Positions 1 through 9,380 of a stretch of DNA of 64,000 nt are shown here, piece by piece. The stretch spans positions 60,780 through 124,779 of the forward strand of contig MLAK01000078.1 in NCBI GenBank assembly GCA_001839685.1, read 5' to 3'. Both the position numbers and the translations under genes were made by a program. How positions within the stretch are numbered: the first letter of the stretch is position 1; each line of letters begins with the position of its first letter. Below the pieces are notes generated by a model. The model searched no databases and was not told where the DNA came from. It saw nothing but the letters and a program-made list of their open reading frames with translations. Origin of the DNA: Tritrichomonas foetus. Taxonomy: Eukaryota > Parabasalia > Tritrichomonadida > Tritrichomonadidae.

Positions 1-1143
1 ACAATCATTGCACCACCAAAGAAGGTTGAGCTTGCAAGGTTACTCCAATACCGAATTGGCAATCAATTAGGTATTGTCGATATTTTAAATGCTGATGGAA
101 AAGTTTTATTAGCTTTGGGAATTAACGAAACATCTCTTGCCCTTGTTAGAAAGGAAGACATGTGTGTAGTTCCAATTGATTTCGATATAGAGTCTGTTTT
201 CGAAGCATCTAATCCAGTTTATCGTGTTTTAATGAATTCCGACATCACTGGAGAAGAAGATATTGTTTTCTCAATAATTTCTGAAGAATTTGAAGATAAC
301 GAACGTGACTTTTTGTTCGAAGTTGGTCAACGCTTTCCAAATTTCATCGTTGGTTACGCAAACCAAGTGAGTGATTACATCCAAAAGTTCAACATTCCAC
401 CAAATGGTGATGATACTCATGAAATTGTTGTTTTTAATCTTCCTCGTGGAATTTATTATAATTGCTCTTCATATTTCGGCAAATTCAAAGGAATTCCATT
501 CGATGTGAGTAACTGGGTTTCTGCAGCCACAAAAATGTTGAACGATATTAGTAAAGGTACTCTTCAACCTTCATTCATGACTGAAGATCCATCAGATCCA
601 ACTGAAAATGATCCATTCGTCACAAAAGTTGTCGGAACAACTTATGAAAGCTTTGTCATGGATCCTGAACATGATGTCGTCATGTTATATAAACGAGAGA
701 ATTGTCCACATTGCGTAAAATTCTTCCCAACATTTTCAGCATTCGCCAAAGAATGTGCTGAAGCAAAATTAGATTTTGTGAAATTTGGATTCATTGATAT
801 TTCAAAGAATTCAGCACCAATTAAATATCCATACATGCCTGGTGTTCCTCATGTTCAAATCTTTCCAGCAAAGAATAAAACAGACGATAATCCACTTCAT
901 GGAGGAAGAGACAGGTTTGCACTCATTCGACTCTTGAAGGCTTATTCCAGTGGAGAAATTCCATTCGAGGCACCACTTCCAGACAAAGGACAAATAGCAA
1001 TGGAAATGATGCAAATGCTCTTTGGTGCAAAGGATATGCCAGAAGAAGAGAAAATAAAGACATTTATGTATATGGATAAAATGTCAAAGTTGCTCAATCT
1101 GACAGAAGCCAATGAATCAAAGGATACAAGCAAAGAACTTTAA
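1..1143 (+). CDS. Thioredoxin/PDI-like protein, 3' part (5' end outside window)
   Basis: The frame is open from base 1, so the gene begins upstream of the window and the 380 codons seen are its C-terminal part. A C-terminal thioredoxin-like domain lies at about 640-930: a hydrophobic strand (VVMLYKR), the redox motif CPHC at about 697-708, and a cis-Pro region PGVPHVQIF. The preceding half has weaker thioredoxin-fold character (FEVGQRFPNFIVGYANQ), as in the non-catalytic b/b' domains of protein disulfide isomerases. Known of the family: CxxC thioredoxin domains form or shuffle disulfides, usually in the ER. The C-terminus is TSKEL, close to but not a standard KDEL-type signal (Lys where Asp/Glu is expected). 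No signal peptide can be judged because the N-terminus is missing. Stop is TAA. A more distant thioredoxin-domain protein is possible. Confidence 0.75.
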   Translation, partial: TIIAPPKKVELARLLQYRIGNQLGIVDILNADGKVLLALGINETSLALVRKEDMCVVPIDFDIESVFEASNPVYRVLMNSDITGEEDIVFSIISEEFEDNERDFLFEVGQRFPNFIVGYANQVSDYIQKFNIPPNGDDTHEIVVFNLPRGIYYNCSSYFGKFKGIPFDVSNWVSAATKMLNDISKGTLQPSFMTEDPSDPTENDPFVTKVVGTTYESFVMDPEHDVVMLYKRENCPHCVKFFPTFSAFAKECAEAKLDFVKFGFIDISKNSAPIKYPYMPGVPHVQIFPAKNKTDDNPLHGGRDRFALIRLLKAYSSGEIPFEAPLPDKGQIAMEMMQMLFGAKDMPEEEKIKTFMYMDKMSKLLNLTEANESKDTSKEL

Positions 1144-1300
1144 AATGAATTCTTAAACATTTTTTCTTTTCATTAAATGATTCTCTTTTCCCCTCCGGGA
1201 TTAATGTTATCTTAATGTCATTTCTATATAATTATTTTACGTTAATAGTATTCATAATTAATTTACTATATATCGTCCAATGAACCTATTAATATTCAAG

Positions 1301-1386
1301 AAGAAAGAATAAGATCAAGAAAGAAAGAATAAGATCAAGAAAGAAAGAATAAGATCAAGGAAGAAAGAATAAGATCAAGAAAGAAA
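1301..1386. repeat. 20-bp minisatellite, 4 units, between convergent genes
   Basis: Unit AAGAAAGAATAAGATCAAGA starts at 1301, 1321, 1341 and 1361 with one substitution (1360), followed by a partial unit. It sits between the 3' ends of the thioredoxin-like gene (+) and the Frag1/DRAM-like gene (-). The reason it is here is unknown. Confidence 0.9.
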
Positions 1387-1431
1387 TGATTAAATATAAT
1401 GAGATATGATATATAGACACAATAATATAAT

Positions 1432-2133
1432 TTATTCAGATTTATAATGTTCATTTCCATTCATGACTAGATGTTTTGGTGTTTCTTTTGCGAGCATCCA
1501 AATTTTGGTAAATATTAACAATGCGCACGTATATTGAATTATGGATCCAATAGAATAAACAAGCCTGTTTCTCCAGAAAACAACAGTTATCACAATATGC
1601 GCAATAAAGAGTAAAATTCCGAGATAAGGGATTAATCTTGAAACAATGGAAATTTCATAGCCAGCTTTTTTAGCCCAAAAATCAGAAATACAAAAGTACA
1701 GAAACATTCCCAAGAAGAATGTGAAGGCTGCTGCCAAATGAATAATTTTATGATCGATTAATGTAACATCTGCCAGAATGGAGAGTCCTAAGGCATTAAC
1801 CGGAATTAAAAATGATGTCAAATAATAGGAAAACTTAAAAAGTGAACTTTTCGTAATTTTCTTGAAATCAAATAATTTATGAATAATTTTTTGCCTAACA
1901 ACAAGGATGAAGAAGAGGAACATTGCTTCTATGTTCATTGCGACAGGAAATATTCGATTTTCTGGAAAGAACTGAACGGTTTCTGAGATTGTTCGAATTC
2001 TTCCTTTTCGAAAATGATTTGTTGAGTAATAAATCGACCAGCATGCAAGAACAGTAACAACAGGGAATATCGATGCTATTTTGTATATCGTCTTTGGTGA
2101 TCCGAGCTGGATAATCATGCTTTCTGCTTTCAT
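1432..2133 (-). CDS. Frag1/DRAM/Sfk1-like six-helix membrane protein
   Basis: A 233-aa protein starting at an ATG at 2133. Six hydrophobic segments are visible at about residues 15-35, 62-80, 98-118, 128-150, 167-188 and 193-213. The first extracytoplasmic loop carries ISETVQFFPENRIF, which resembles the S-[ED]...PE..IF pattern of the Frag1/DRAM/Sfk1 family. Members act in the plasma membrane, Golgi or lysosome, in phosphoinositide/GPI-related functions or autophagy; the role here cannot be set from sequence. A paralogue-like gene with the same loop pattern lies at 4257-4973, on the far side of the transporter gene. The upstream 420 bp are shared with the divergent transporter gene. Family assignment is from motif and topology only. 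Confidence 0.6.
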   Translation of the reverse strand: MKAESMIIQLGSPKTIYKIASIFPVVTVLACWSIYYSTNHFRKGRIRTISETVQFFPENRIFPVAMNIEAMFLFFILVVRQKIIHKLFDFKKITKSSLFKFSYYLTSFLIPVNALGLSILADVTLIDHKIIHLAAAFTFFLGMFLYFCISDFWAKKAGYEISIVSRLIPYLGILLFIAHIVITVVFWRNRLVYSIGSIIQYTCALLIFTKIWMLAKETPKHLVMNGNEHYKSE

Positions 2134-2553
2134 TTATTATTTTAAATTGAATAATAACTTTTTCAATAGTATATTTACTTAGCCTATGAATTTTTTTGTG
2201 TGCCATATTGAAAAATATGATCGTTTTACAAATTTATATTTCAAAAAAATAATGACATATAGTTTTGTAACAAAAAAATAGATGCCGTTTATCCTAAATG
2301 TCTTTAATTTAAAGTTCTTAATTTGTCGCATTTCTTTATTCTAGTCAATAAATTATCATTTGCCAATTGTAATGTTTTTCAATAAGTTCAATACTACAAA
2401 CCATTTATCAACTTTTTTACTGTTTATATGGCCATTAATTCTAAAGAAAAGACAAATAAATTCGGAAAAAGTTGATATAGAAAAACTGGTAATCCATTGA
2501 ATAAGTTCGATCTTTACGATTTTTTTGTAAATCCATAGAAAAATTTCCTCGAT
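2134..2553. other. Divergent intergenic region, no recognisable element
   Basis: AT-rich spacer between two divergent gene starts. I see no tRNA, clear Inr or M3 motif close to either ATG. It probably holds both promoters. Confidence 0.4.
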
Positions 2554-4041
2554 ATGGATGATTCCAACCAAGCGGAAATTATTCATGATGAAGAAAATGC
2601 ATATGATGAAGGTAAAAAATGGATTCCATTAAGTAAGCGAGACCATATAAAATTTATTCATCTCATGGGAATTACAATTGGAACACTTGCTTCTACATTA
2701 TTATATAATATTTTGTATACTTTATTTACACCATTATGTGTTAAACTCAAATTGCCACAGATTGCAAGAACAATGCTTCTTTTTTCAGGTGGCTTGATTG
2801 GCTTCGTTATTGGTCCACTTGCTGGTACATTAAGTGATACCACAACTTTTAGATTTGGAAGGAGACGAATTTTTATGATTGTTGGCGGAATTTTCATAGT
2901 TTTATTTTTGCTCACTTTGATGTATTGTGTTGAAATTGGGGAATATCTCAATAAAAAGAATCCACTCGTTCTACAACAAACCGTCATGATTCTTTCATTT
3001 ATTTTTGTGATTATTGCTGGCAATTTTGTTCAAATTCCATCTCGCGCACTTTGCTCGGATGTCACTCCAAAAAAACAACAAGTTCTTGTTTCTTCATGTG
3101 TGACTGTATATTCAGGAGTAGGTGGAATTTTTTCCAATTTGGTGGGAGCTCTCCAGCTTTATAAATACACAAATCTTTCACAAGAGTCTTTTGTTTTAGT
3201 TGTAGGGTTATCCATATGTGCTGTTTCTTTAATTATTCCGATTTGTGTCACTCGTGAAGAGCCACTTCTTGAAAAACCAGCAAAAATCAATCCTTTTAAA
3301 AATATTATTCAAGCATTTAAATCAATGCCAATAGAAATGTGGCGGATTGGAATTACTTGTGGACTTACAAATATCGCTACTTATCAAATTGGTGTTCAAC
3401 AAACAGATTTCATGGGAAGAACAATTGAGCATGGTGACAATGCAATTGATGCAGGATTTGAATTAAATGATAAATATCAAAAAGGTGTGTCTTGGGCAAT
3501 GTTATGTAATGTTATGAATTATAGTGTTCAATTTTTATATAGTTTTGTGAATACGCATATTTGTAAGTTATTTGGAATGAAATGGGTTTATATATTCATG
3601 ATGTTTTTAGTTGGAATTATGTATTTTTTATTCTTCTTTGTTCGTAACAAAATTGCTTATATGTTTATCAATATTCCCGTTGGATTAGCAACAGTAACAT
3701 ATATTTCTATACCTCAAGCAATTACTGCACTTTGTGTACCACAAGAGCTTCTAGGTGTTTATATGGGTGTTCTTCCATGTTTTACCAACATTGGCGCACA
3801 AATTTCTAATTTCGGAATTGGAATGGGTGGTGCAGCGATTTATCCAAATCGTCCAGAATTGTTGATTGGTATTTCTTCGATTTTTGCTATAATTGCAGCA
3901 ATTTCTGGTTTTTGGATAATTATTCCTAGCGAGAAAGAAAACTCAAAAGAACTTAAAACACTTGATGACAATATTGAATCAATGAAAGAAGAACTAATAA
4001 ATAATGATTCACCAAGTATTCCTAACGATTCACAAAATTGA
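2554..4041 (+). CDS. SLC45/SUT-type (sucrose-like) MFS sugar transporter
   Basis: A 495-aa membrane protein with about 12 hydrophobic segments. Family marks of the glycoside-pentoside-hexuronide/sucrose (SUT, SLC45) branch of the major facilitator superfamily are visible: the loop 2-3 motif SDTTTFRFGRRR (residues 94-105), IPSRALCSDV (161-170, matching the PCRAL..D region of plant sucrose carriers) and FMGR (286-289, matching the D-x-MGR motif). Known of the family: proton-coupled import of sucrose or other glycosides across the plasma or vacuolar membrane. The substrate here is not predictable. Both termini are hydrophilic and acidic, presumably cytoplasmic. ATG at 2554 is the first Met of the frame. 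Frag1/DRAM-like genes lie on both sides (1432-2133 and 4257-4973). Confidence 0.8.
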   Translation: MDDSNQAEIIHDEENAYDEGKKWIPLSKRDHIKFIHLMGITIGTLASTLLYNILYTLFTPLCVKLKLPQIARTMLLFSGGLIGFVIGPLAGTLSDTTTFRFGRRRIFMIVGGIFIVLFLLTLMYCVEIGEYLNKKNPLVLQQTVMILSFIFVIIAGNFVQIPSRALCSDVTPKKQQVLVSSCVTVYSGVGGIFSNLVGALQLYKYTNLSQESFVLVVGLSICAVSLIIPICVTREEPLLEKPAKINPFKNIIQAFKSMPIEMWRIGITCGLTNIATYQIGVQQTDFMGRTIEHGDNAIDAGFELNDKYQKGVSWAMLCNVMNYSVQFLYSFVNTHICKLFGMKWVYIFMMFLVGIMYFLFFFVRNKIAYMFINIPVGLATVTYISIPQAITALCVPQELLGVYMGVLPCFTNIGAQISNFGIGMGGAAIYPNRPELLIGISSIFAIIAAISGFWIIIPSEKENSKELKTLDDNIESMKEELINNDSPSIPNDSQN

Positions 4042-4226
4042 TAATCTAATAATATTTTAGAATAGACTTATAAATAAATGTTTTTAACTTTCATTTCTTA
4101 TTTTGTTGTAAATTAGAATAATATAAGTTTGAGTATGATTTAACAGAAGGTCATGAAAAGATATCTTGACAAAATTTTAAAAGTTGATTATCACTTCTCA
4201 ACCAAAAAAGTGAAATGAAGATGCGT

Positions 4227-4233
4227 TCACTTT
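4227..4233 (+). promoter_or_regulatory. Inr-like start site TCACTTT
   Basis: TCACTTT matches the Trichomonas initiator (TCA+1 Y T/A). Predicted +1 is A4229, 28 bases before the ATG at 4257. Confidence 0.45.
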
Positions 4234-4256
4234 GAATACTTTATACTCTGAAATTA

Positions 4257-4973
4257 ATGAAGAAACATCATAATGATAGCAATGAGTCGTTAGATTTTAT
4301 TCCATTTGATTCACAAATCGAATTTAATAGTAGGATAAAGGTATTTAGCTCACTTCATTATATTCCAGTTTTGGCTTCTTTGATTTTTACAATTACATGT
4401 ATTGCTCCTTTTATTTCATCGCTTTTATTAGGAAGACATTATTCAATCAAAATACCAACAATTTCTGAATCTGCTCGAGAATTTCCAGGATCGAAGATTT
4501 TTAATGTCGGAAGTACAATAGCAGGAATTTTAGTTGCATTCGCAGGAAACATTTTATTAGATGTTCCATCATTATATGGACCATCTTTTCCAGTTTATAC
4601 AAAAATTCTACCATCAATGATTGCTTTTTTCTTTATCTTTGTTTCAGGATTTGGACTTGATGATAATGTTTTCATTCATTTAACATGTGCTTTAGTAGGA
4701 TTTTTTGCAATGCTGGTATTTTCAATTTTCATTTATATGGTTTTTTCTCAAATCAGAATAATTAAATGGAAATGGTTAAAATTAATTTCGTTGATTTGTG
4801 GATCAATAAGTTTAATATCACTTGCAATTACATGGCCGCGTGGAAATTTAGATCCAATCGGATCGATCAAATCATTATCAGAATTTATTTTTGTATTTGC
4901 TTTCTCACTCTTTGTATTATCATGGTATAAAGACTTAGAGAATTATGAAATTATTATTCGTTTTTCCAGATAA
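4257..4973 (+). CDS. Frag1/DRAM/Sfk1-like six-helix membrane protein (second copy)
   Basis: A 238-aa protein with a polar N-terminus of about 30 residues and six hydrophobic segments at about 35-57, 85-105, 115-133, 140-160, 172-192 and 205-222. Loop 1 reads PTISESAREFPGSKIF, the same pattern as in the gene at 1432-2133, which supports common family membership (Frag1/DRAM/Sfk1). The two copies are otherwise diverged, so any duplication is old. An Inr-like TCACTTT lies 28 bases upstream. The frame closes at TAA 4971-4973. Function is unknown; family members take part in membrane lipid regulation or autophagy. Confidence 0.6.
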   Translation: MKKHHNDSNESLDFIPFDSQIEFNSRIKVFSSLHYIPVLASLIFTITCIAPFISSLLLGRHYSIKIPTISESAREFPGSKIFNVGSTIAGILVAFAGNILLDVPSLYGPSFPVYTKILPSMIAFFFIFVSGFGLDDNVFIHLTCALVGFFAMLVFSIFIYMVFSQIRIIKWKWLKLISLICGSISLISLAITWPRGNLDPIGSIKSLSEFIFVFAFSLFVLSWYKDLENYEIIIRFSR

Positions 4974-4992
4974 CTTAAAATATTTTCCAAAG

Positions 4993-6118
4993 ATGAAATC
5001 ACTATCATCATCTTTTTCTGACGATGATTCTGGTTCAGGTACAGTTGGTGCATTTCTTGGAGCAATGACAAGATACATCATAATTACAACAGTTGCTTTA
5101 TATGTTGCAAAGATTTCCTTGTGCTCCTTATCAGCATCATATGCAAAATTCAGTAATTTCAGTGCAATTGCTGATAGTGTATAGGAAAGTTATTCACAAT
5201 TCGGAATTTCCGTCTTCAATAGATCTAGAGAAATCACAAAATCACTTTGGAATGAAACTCGTCAAGCATTGGGTTCATTTGGCGATGTTCTATTTGATAT
5301 TATCAAATCATCTTTGATTTGGGCAATGAACATATCACTTTCTGTATTCATTTGTCAATTGAAGGATTATATCAACTATTCGGCAAAGTTTATAACAGTA
5401 TTGACTTTTCAGCAATATTCACATTCTTCACTAATATTTTCAGTTCATTCATTAATTCCGTTGCACAACTTCTTCACTCAATTGGTGAAATGATTTGGAA
5501 TACCATTTCTGCAATTGTATTATCAATTTGCGACTTCAGTTCAAATATACAATTTTCTCAATTCTTTGAGAGAGTTTGTAATTTCTCTGTTGATGTAGTT
5601 TCTTCTTTATTCAACTATATTACTCTAATGATTATTCGTATATATAATTCATTTGGACAATTCATTTCCGATTTACATTTATTGGAAACAATTTCAAAAG
5701 CTATGACTTCAATTTTCCAATTCTTTGTTGAAGTTTCATGTGAATGTGGAAATGCTATTTTTGACTTCATTTCTAATATTCCCATTGGCGAATTCGTATC
5801 AAAATGTTTCATGGTTCTTTATACTTGTATTTCTTCATTTATACAGGGCACATTTGATTTCATTTGTGAGCTTTTCAAACAAATCAATCTCTCTGAGATA
5901 CTTTATGGAATTGTAAATTCTATTTATAATTACATTGTGACTTTCTTTCAGTTTTATGGGGTTGTATTTCTTCTTTATTTTCACAAATCAATTTCGAATC
6001 AATTTTCAACACTCTTATGAATAGTTTCACATCATTTTGTGAATCAATTATCAATTGCCTTAATATTTGTTTTGAAGGTATTGCCACTATTACAAAACAT
6101 TTTAACGAATTGTTTTGA
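4993..6118 (+). pseudogene. Decayed Ser/Phe/Ile-rich membrane-protein gene
   Basis: A coding-like stretch that needs three repairs to be read through. It runs in one frame from ATG 4993 (MKSLSSSFSDDDSGSG) to an in-frame TAG at 5182-5184. That frame stays open past the stop to about 5340 (sense continues as ESYSQFGISVF). A shift to a second frame then gives a long run of Phe/Ile/Ser amphipathic helices (about 5370-6015), and a shift to a third frame gives 34 codons ending at TGA 6116-6118. The helices (SAIFTFFTNIFSSF, TFDFICELFKQI) resemble those of the gene at 6421 (SSIFTFLDDLKNSI, YSFICELVSSAF), so a broken relative of it is the best reading. Sequencing error or an unusual decoding event could mimic this. 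Confidence 0.5.
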
Positions 6119-6420
6119 AGTTAAACCTCATCAAATTAATTATTGAAACCTCATCGGAACTTCTTTCATGTATTGCCCCATAAATTGAATAGAATTATGT
6201 TTTATTTAAAAAATTTACATATGCCGAATAATTTTCCTGATTTTTTATTCTATCCTTTATGCGTAGTTGTAAACTAAAGAAACTTTTTGAATATATTGAA
6301 GGCATATTTTCACTAACGTCTTTACATAAACGTCTGACACATATGTATGCCAATGTTATTTTTTGAATGCGCATTGAAAAAATTGAGGAAACATTCTTGC
6401 CAGATTTTATTGAAGTGTGA
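6119..6420. other. Intergenic spacer
   Basis: About 300 AT-rich bases between the decayed gene and the mariner-interrupted gene. No RNA gene, repeat or clear promoter motif was recognised. Confidence 0.4.
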
Positions 6421-8091
6421 ATGAGCAGAAAAAGATATAATGTGAATGTTCAAGGCAGAGATGTCAATGCAATGCTAACCAAAGAGAATAGATTAGATGG
6501 AAGGACCCAAGCTGCGAGATTGTTAAAAGTTTTAGGTTTAAATAAATTATACCGAAAAGATGGCCAGATGGATGGAAGATGCCAATATGCTAGAGAAGCC
6601 AAAGAAATAATGAACCAAATCCAAGATCAACAGTCTTTTTCATATTCAAAATCATTAGATGATTCCTCAAACTATTCATCATCAACTTCCTATTGGACTT
6701 CATCAAATTATTCTTCAGATAACTACTCGTATGAATCCAAGCCATCATCCGATTCATGCAGAAGTTATTCATGTGATGCAACACATTATTCTAATAGCTC
6801 TGGTGGATTTTGTTCCTTCATTTTCTCAATAATTAAGTTAATGATTTTTTCCCTTATTCTACTATATTTAATCAAATGTTTGCTCTCCTACATTTCATGT
6901 TCTTATCAAGTATTTACTGACTTATCAAATTCTGTCAGTGGTTTTTGGATTCACGTTTGGGAATTTCTTTCAGATTCATTTAATTCAACATTATCTTTTG
7001 CCCAATCCTTATTTTCTGATGGATTCGAAATATTGGTTTCTATTTTCTCATCCATAATTGAATATATTGCCAATTTGTTTTCTGTAATTTTCAGTTCAAT
7101 TTGTGAGTCATTTGATAAACATGACTTGTCATCAATATTCACATTTTTGGATGATTTGAAAAATTCAATCATTGATCAAGTGCTTAATATATATAGCTTC
7201 ATTTGTGAATTGGTTTCAAGTGCCTTTGGAGTCATCTCAACCTCATTTTCTGAACTTGTTGACGATTTTCATACCCCATCAAAAAAAATGAAGAAAAAAA
7301 CAAACACTGTTAATATTAATGGCAAAAGATGCAATGTTCTATACACTAAAAATGGAAGGTTAGATGGAAGATGTCAAGCAGCCAGACAACTCAAAGGAAA
7401 AAATATTCAATACAGAAAAGACGGTCAAATCGATGGAAGATGCCAATATGCGAGAGGGGTTAAGGATATTTTCCAGCGATTGAATGGAGAATCTAGTTCA
7501 AAATATTTTGAACCAAAAATGCCATCTTATTGTAAAGTCAACGAAATTTCAAAAAATACCACTTTTCCAAAATATGGCTATGATTGTAACAATTCAGCAT
7601 CAAATGTATATTATTCAAATGACTCAGAGTACAATTCATATACCAAACCAACCTTTTCATCAATTTATTCATCATCACCATCAACTTCTTCATCATCAAC
7701 TTCTTTTTCTTCTTCATCAAATTTATCATCATCATCATCACCATCTACTTCTTCTTCTTCATCAACTTCTTCTTCTTGTTATTCTTCTTGTGATTTTTAT
7801 CAAACTAAATCTGAACCACAAGTTGAAAAATCATCAGTATCAGTTAATACCGGAATTCCTTATTCAAAAGCATCACCATCATATTCATATCATGATTCAC
7901 AATCAGATTCGGCACCATCGTTTTTTTCGTCAGTAAAGTCTAAAAGTGCAGCATCTTCAGTACCTTGTAACAATAGAATTCATCGTTCAAGAGTATCTAA
8001 ACCATATTCAAATAATGAATCACTTGCAGATTCCACACCAATGTATTTTGCACCAGTAAAGCGAAAGCCAAAACCAAAAGTTGAAGTATAG
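6421..8091 (+). CDS. Mariner-interrupted membrane protein with duplicated DGR-motif domain, 5' part
   Basis: A 556-codon open frame of unknown family. Residues 1-62 and about 291-356 are two copies of a small basic domain built of two half repeats: RLDGRxQAAR and, after YRKDGQ, DGRCQYAR. Between them lie a Ser/Tyr-rich segment (70-130), a strong hydrophobic segment (about 135-165) and Phe/Ile/Ser amphipathic helices (165-285). A Ser-rich low-complexity tract follows (about 410-460). The TAG stop at 8089-8091 is made of the first three bases of the mariner element. Removing the element together with one TA copy lets the frame run on to 9854, giving 713 codons. The present product is therefore truncated and lacks its hydrophobic tail. 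I know no family with this DGR domain; location is probably membrane. Confidence 0.7.
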   Translation: MSRKRYNVNVQGRDVNAMLTKENRLDGRTQAARLLKVLGLNKLYRKDGQMDGRCQYAREAKEIMNQIQDQQSFSYSKSLDDSSNYSSSTSYWTSSNYSSDNYSYESKPSSDSCRSYSCDATHYSNSSGGFCSFIFSIIKLMIFSLILLYLIKCLLSYISCSYQVFTDLSNSVSGFWIHVWEFLSDSFNSTLSFAQSLFSDGFEILVSIFSSIIEYIANLFSVIFSSICESFDKHDLSSIFTFLDDLKNSIIDQVLNIYSFICELVSSAFGVISTSFSELVDDFHTPSKKMKKKTNTVNINGKRCNVLYTKNGRLDGRCQAARQLKGKNIQYRKDGQIDGRCQYARGVKDIFQRLNGESSSKYFEPKMPSYCKVNEISKNTTFPKYGYDCNNSASNVYYSNDSEYNSYTKPTFSSIYSSSPSTSSSSTSFSSSSNLSSSSSPSTSSSSSTSSSCYSSCDFYQTKSEPQVEKSSVSVNTGIPYSKASPSYSYHDSQSDSAPSFFSSVKSKSAASSVPCNNRIHRSRVSKPYSNNESLADSTPMYFAPVKRKPKPKVEV

Positions 8092-8116
8092 GGTGTCCGG
8101 AGGCGTGATGTCACTA
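8089..8116 (+). repeat. Mariner left ITR
   Basis: 28-bp terminal repeat starting TAGGGTGTCCGG, next to TA at 8087-8088. Its first three bases form the premature TAG stop of the host gene. Confidence 0.88.
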
Positions 8117-8291
8117 CCCACATTAGAAGTGAAATCAATACATTATATTTATAAATAATANACTATGCAATGTTAACATAAAAATTTTGAAAACAATTTT
8201 TTTTTCTCTTGACTGAAAATAGAGATAAAGAATCTTTTTCATAAAAAAAAAGAATAATTTATAAACGTACACGATGCACGTTTATTAAAAA

Positions 8292-9302
8292 ATGATTGAT
8301 CAACATTCAATCATAACTTTTCTGCAGCTTGAAGGAAAAAGGGGCAAAGAAATATATGAAGAAATGAAGAGTGTCTTGAAAGAAAAATGTTTGTTTCAAA
8401 GACAAATCTACCGAGTCATGGCAGAACTGAACAGAAGTCAAAACACACAGCCTGTGAAAAAAGAGAAAAAGTGCCAAAGTTATGATATTCTTGACTGGAA
8501 AATTTTAGATGTTTTAACCGAATTTCCACATTCATCGTGTCGATATATTGCTAATGTTTTAGGTGAACCAAAATCGACAATTTATGATCGTTTAACATCA
8601 AAATTAATGTATAAACATGTGCATCTTCGATGGGTGCCACATATTCTAACAGAAAATCAAAAGGCCAATAGAGTTTTATTGGCAAAAAAACTTCTTAAAA
8701 TTTTGAATGCAGAACAAAAAACTAATTTCACCTTTTTAATAACAGGAGATGAGTCTTGGTTTTATTCCAAGACTGATTTCAATACACAATGGATTCCTGA
8801 AAACTCAGTAATCCCAACTATTCAAAATCCAGGGTTTCAGATCACTAAATTTATGGTGACTGTATTTTGGAACCCTCATGGGATAATTCATATTGATGTT
8901 TTGCCGCCAAATGAAAAGTTTAATGCTGCATATTATATTACAGCCATTATGTCAAAAATTGTTGAGTTTAAAAACTCGAATAATTATAAAAAATTATTTG
9001 TTCATTATGACAATGCAAAGCCTCATGTGGCAAAAATTGTCAAAAAATATATAAATGAAAACTCACTAGAATCAGTTCCACATCCGGCATATTCACCTGA
9101 TTTGGCGCCTAGCGACTTTTTTTTATTTGGAACTATTAAAGAAAAAGTTAAAGGAATTGTTTTTGAATCACCAAGCCATTTGATTCAAACAATAGTCCAA
9201 ATTTTCAATGAAATTCCATCGGAAACTTTGTTTTCAGTTTTTGCAGAATGGCAAAATAGACTGAAAAAAGTTATTGATGCCAATGGAGACTACATATTTT
9301 GA
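8292..9302 (+). CDS. Mariner-family transposase (DD34D), intact
   Basis: A 336-aa cut-and-paste transposase. The N-terminal half carries two helix-turn-helix regions (about residues 5-45 and 75-105: LTEFPHSSCRYIANVL), which in this family bind the ITRs. The linker WVPHILTENQ (114-123) is a mariner hallmark. The catalytic triad is complete: D153 in TGDESWF, D240 in HYDNAKPH, D275 in SPDLAPSDFF. Exactly 34 residues separate the last two, which is the mariner signature DD34D. No stops or frameshifts interrupt it, so it may be active. The ATG at 8292 gives the usual family length (about 340 aa). Codon use looks like that of its AT-rich neighbours. Confidence 0.95.
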   Translation: MIDQHSIITFLQLEGKRGKEIYEEMKSVLKEKCLFQRQIYRVMAELNRSQNTQPVKKEKKCQSYDILDWKILDVLTEFPHSSCRYIANVLGEPKSTIYDRLTSKLMYKHVHLRWVPHILTENQKANRVLLAKKLLKILNAEQKTNFTFLITGDESWFYSKTDFNTQWIPENSVIPTIQNPGFQITKFMVTVFWNPHGIIHIDVLPPNEKFNAAYYITAIMSKIVEFKNSNNYKKLFVHYDNAKPHVAKIVKKYINENSLESVPHPAYSPDLAPSDFFLFGTIKEKVKGIVFESPSHLIQTIVQIFNEIPSETLFSVFAEWQNRLKKVIDANGDYIF

Positions 9303-9350
9303 AATACTTATCAATAAAAAATGACTTATTAGAAATGACTTTATTATACT

Positions 9351-9378
9351 TAGTGACATCACATTACCGGACACCCTA
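9351..9378 (-). repeat. Mariner right ITR
   Basis: 28-bp terminal repeat, inverse of the left end with four consecutive mismatches. It is followed by the second TA copy at 9379-9380. Confidence 0.88.
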
Positions 9379-9380
9379 TA

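Larger units (their letters stand above)
8089..9378 (+). mobile_element. Mariner transposon, 1290 bp, with ITRs and TA target duplication
   Basis: Terminal inverted repeats of 28 bp: left 8089-8116 (TAGGGTGTCCGG... GTGATGTCACTA), right 9351-9378 on the other strand. They match at 24 of 28 positions, the mismatches being four consecutive bases at 13-16. TA duplications flank the element (8087-8088 and 9379-9380). It contains one intact transposase gene. Size and ITR length are like those of mariner elements known from Trichomonas. It sits inside the gene that begins at 6421. One ambiguous base lies at 8161. Confidence 0.92.

Noticed and set aside
1123..1143. C-terminal SKEL as an ER-retrieval signal
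   Set aside because: The position that should be Asp/Glu is Lys, so it does not fit the KDEL-type consensus; noted only as similar.
7290..7940. Second plus-strand frame with His/Ile-rich protein inside the Ser-rich tract
   Set aside because: Shadow of the TCA/TCT repeat read in another frame; the Ser frame continues from the conserved DGR domain.
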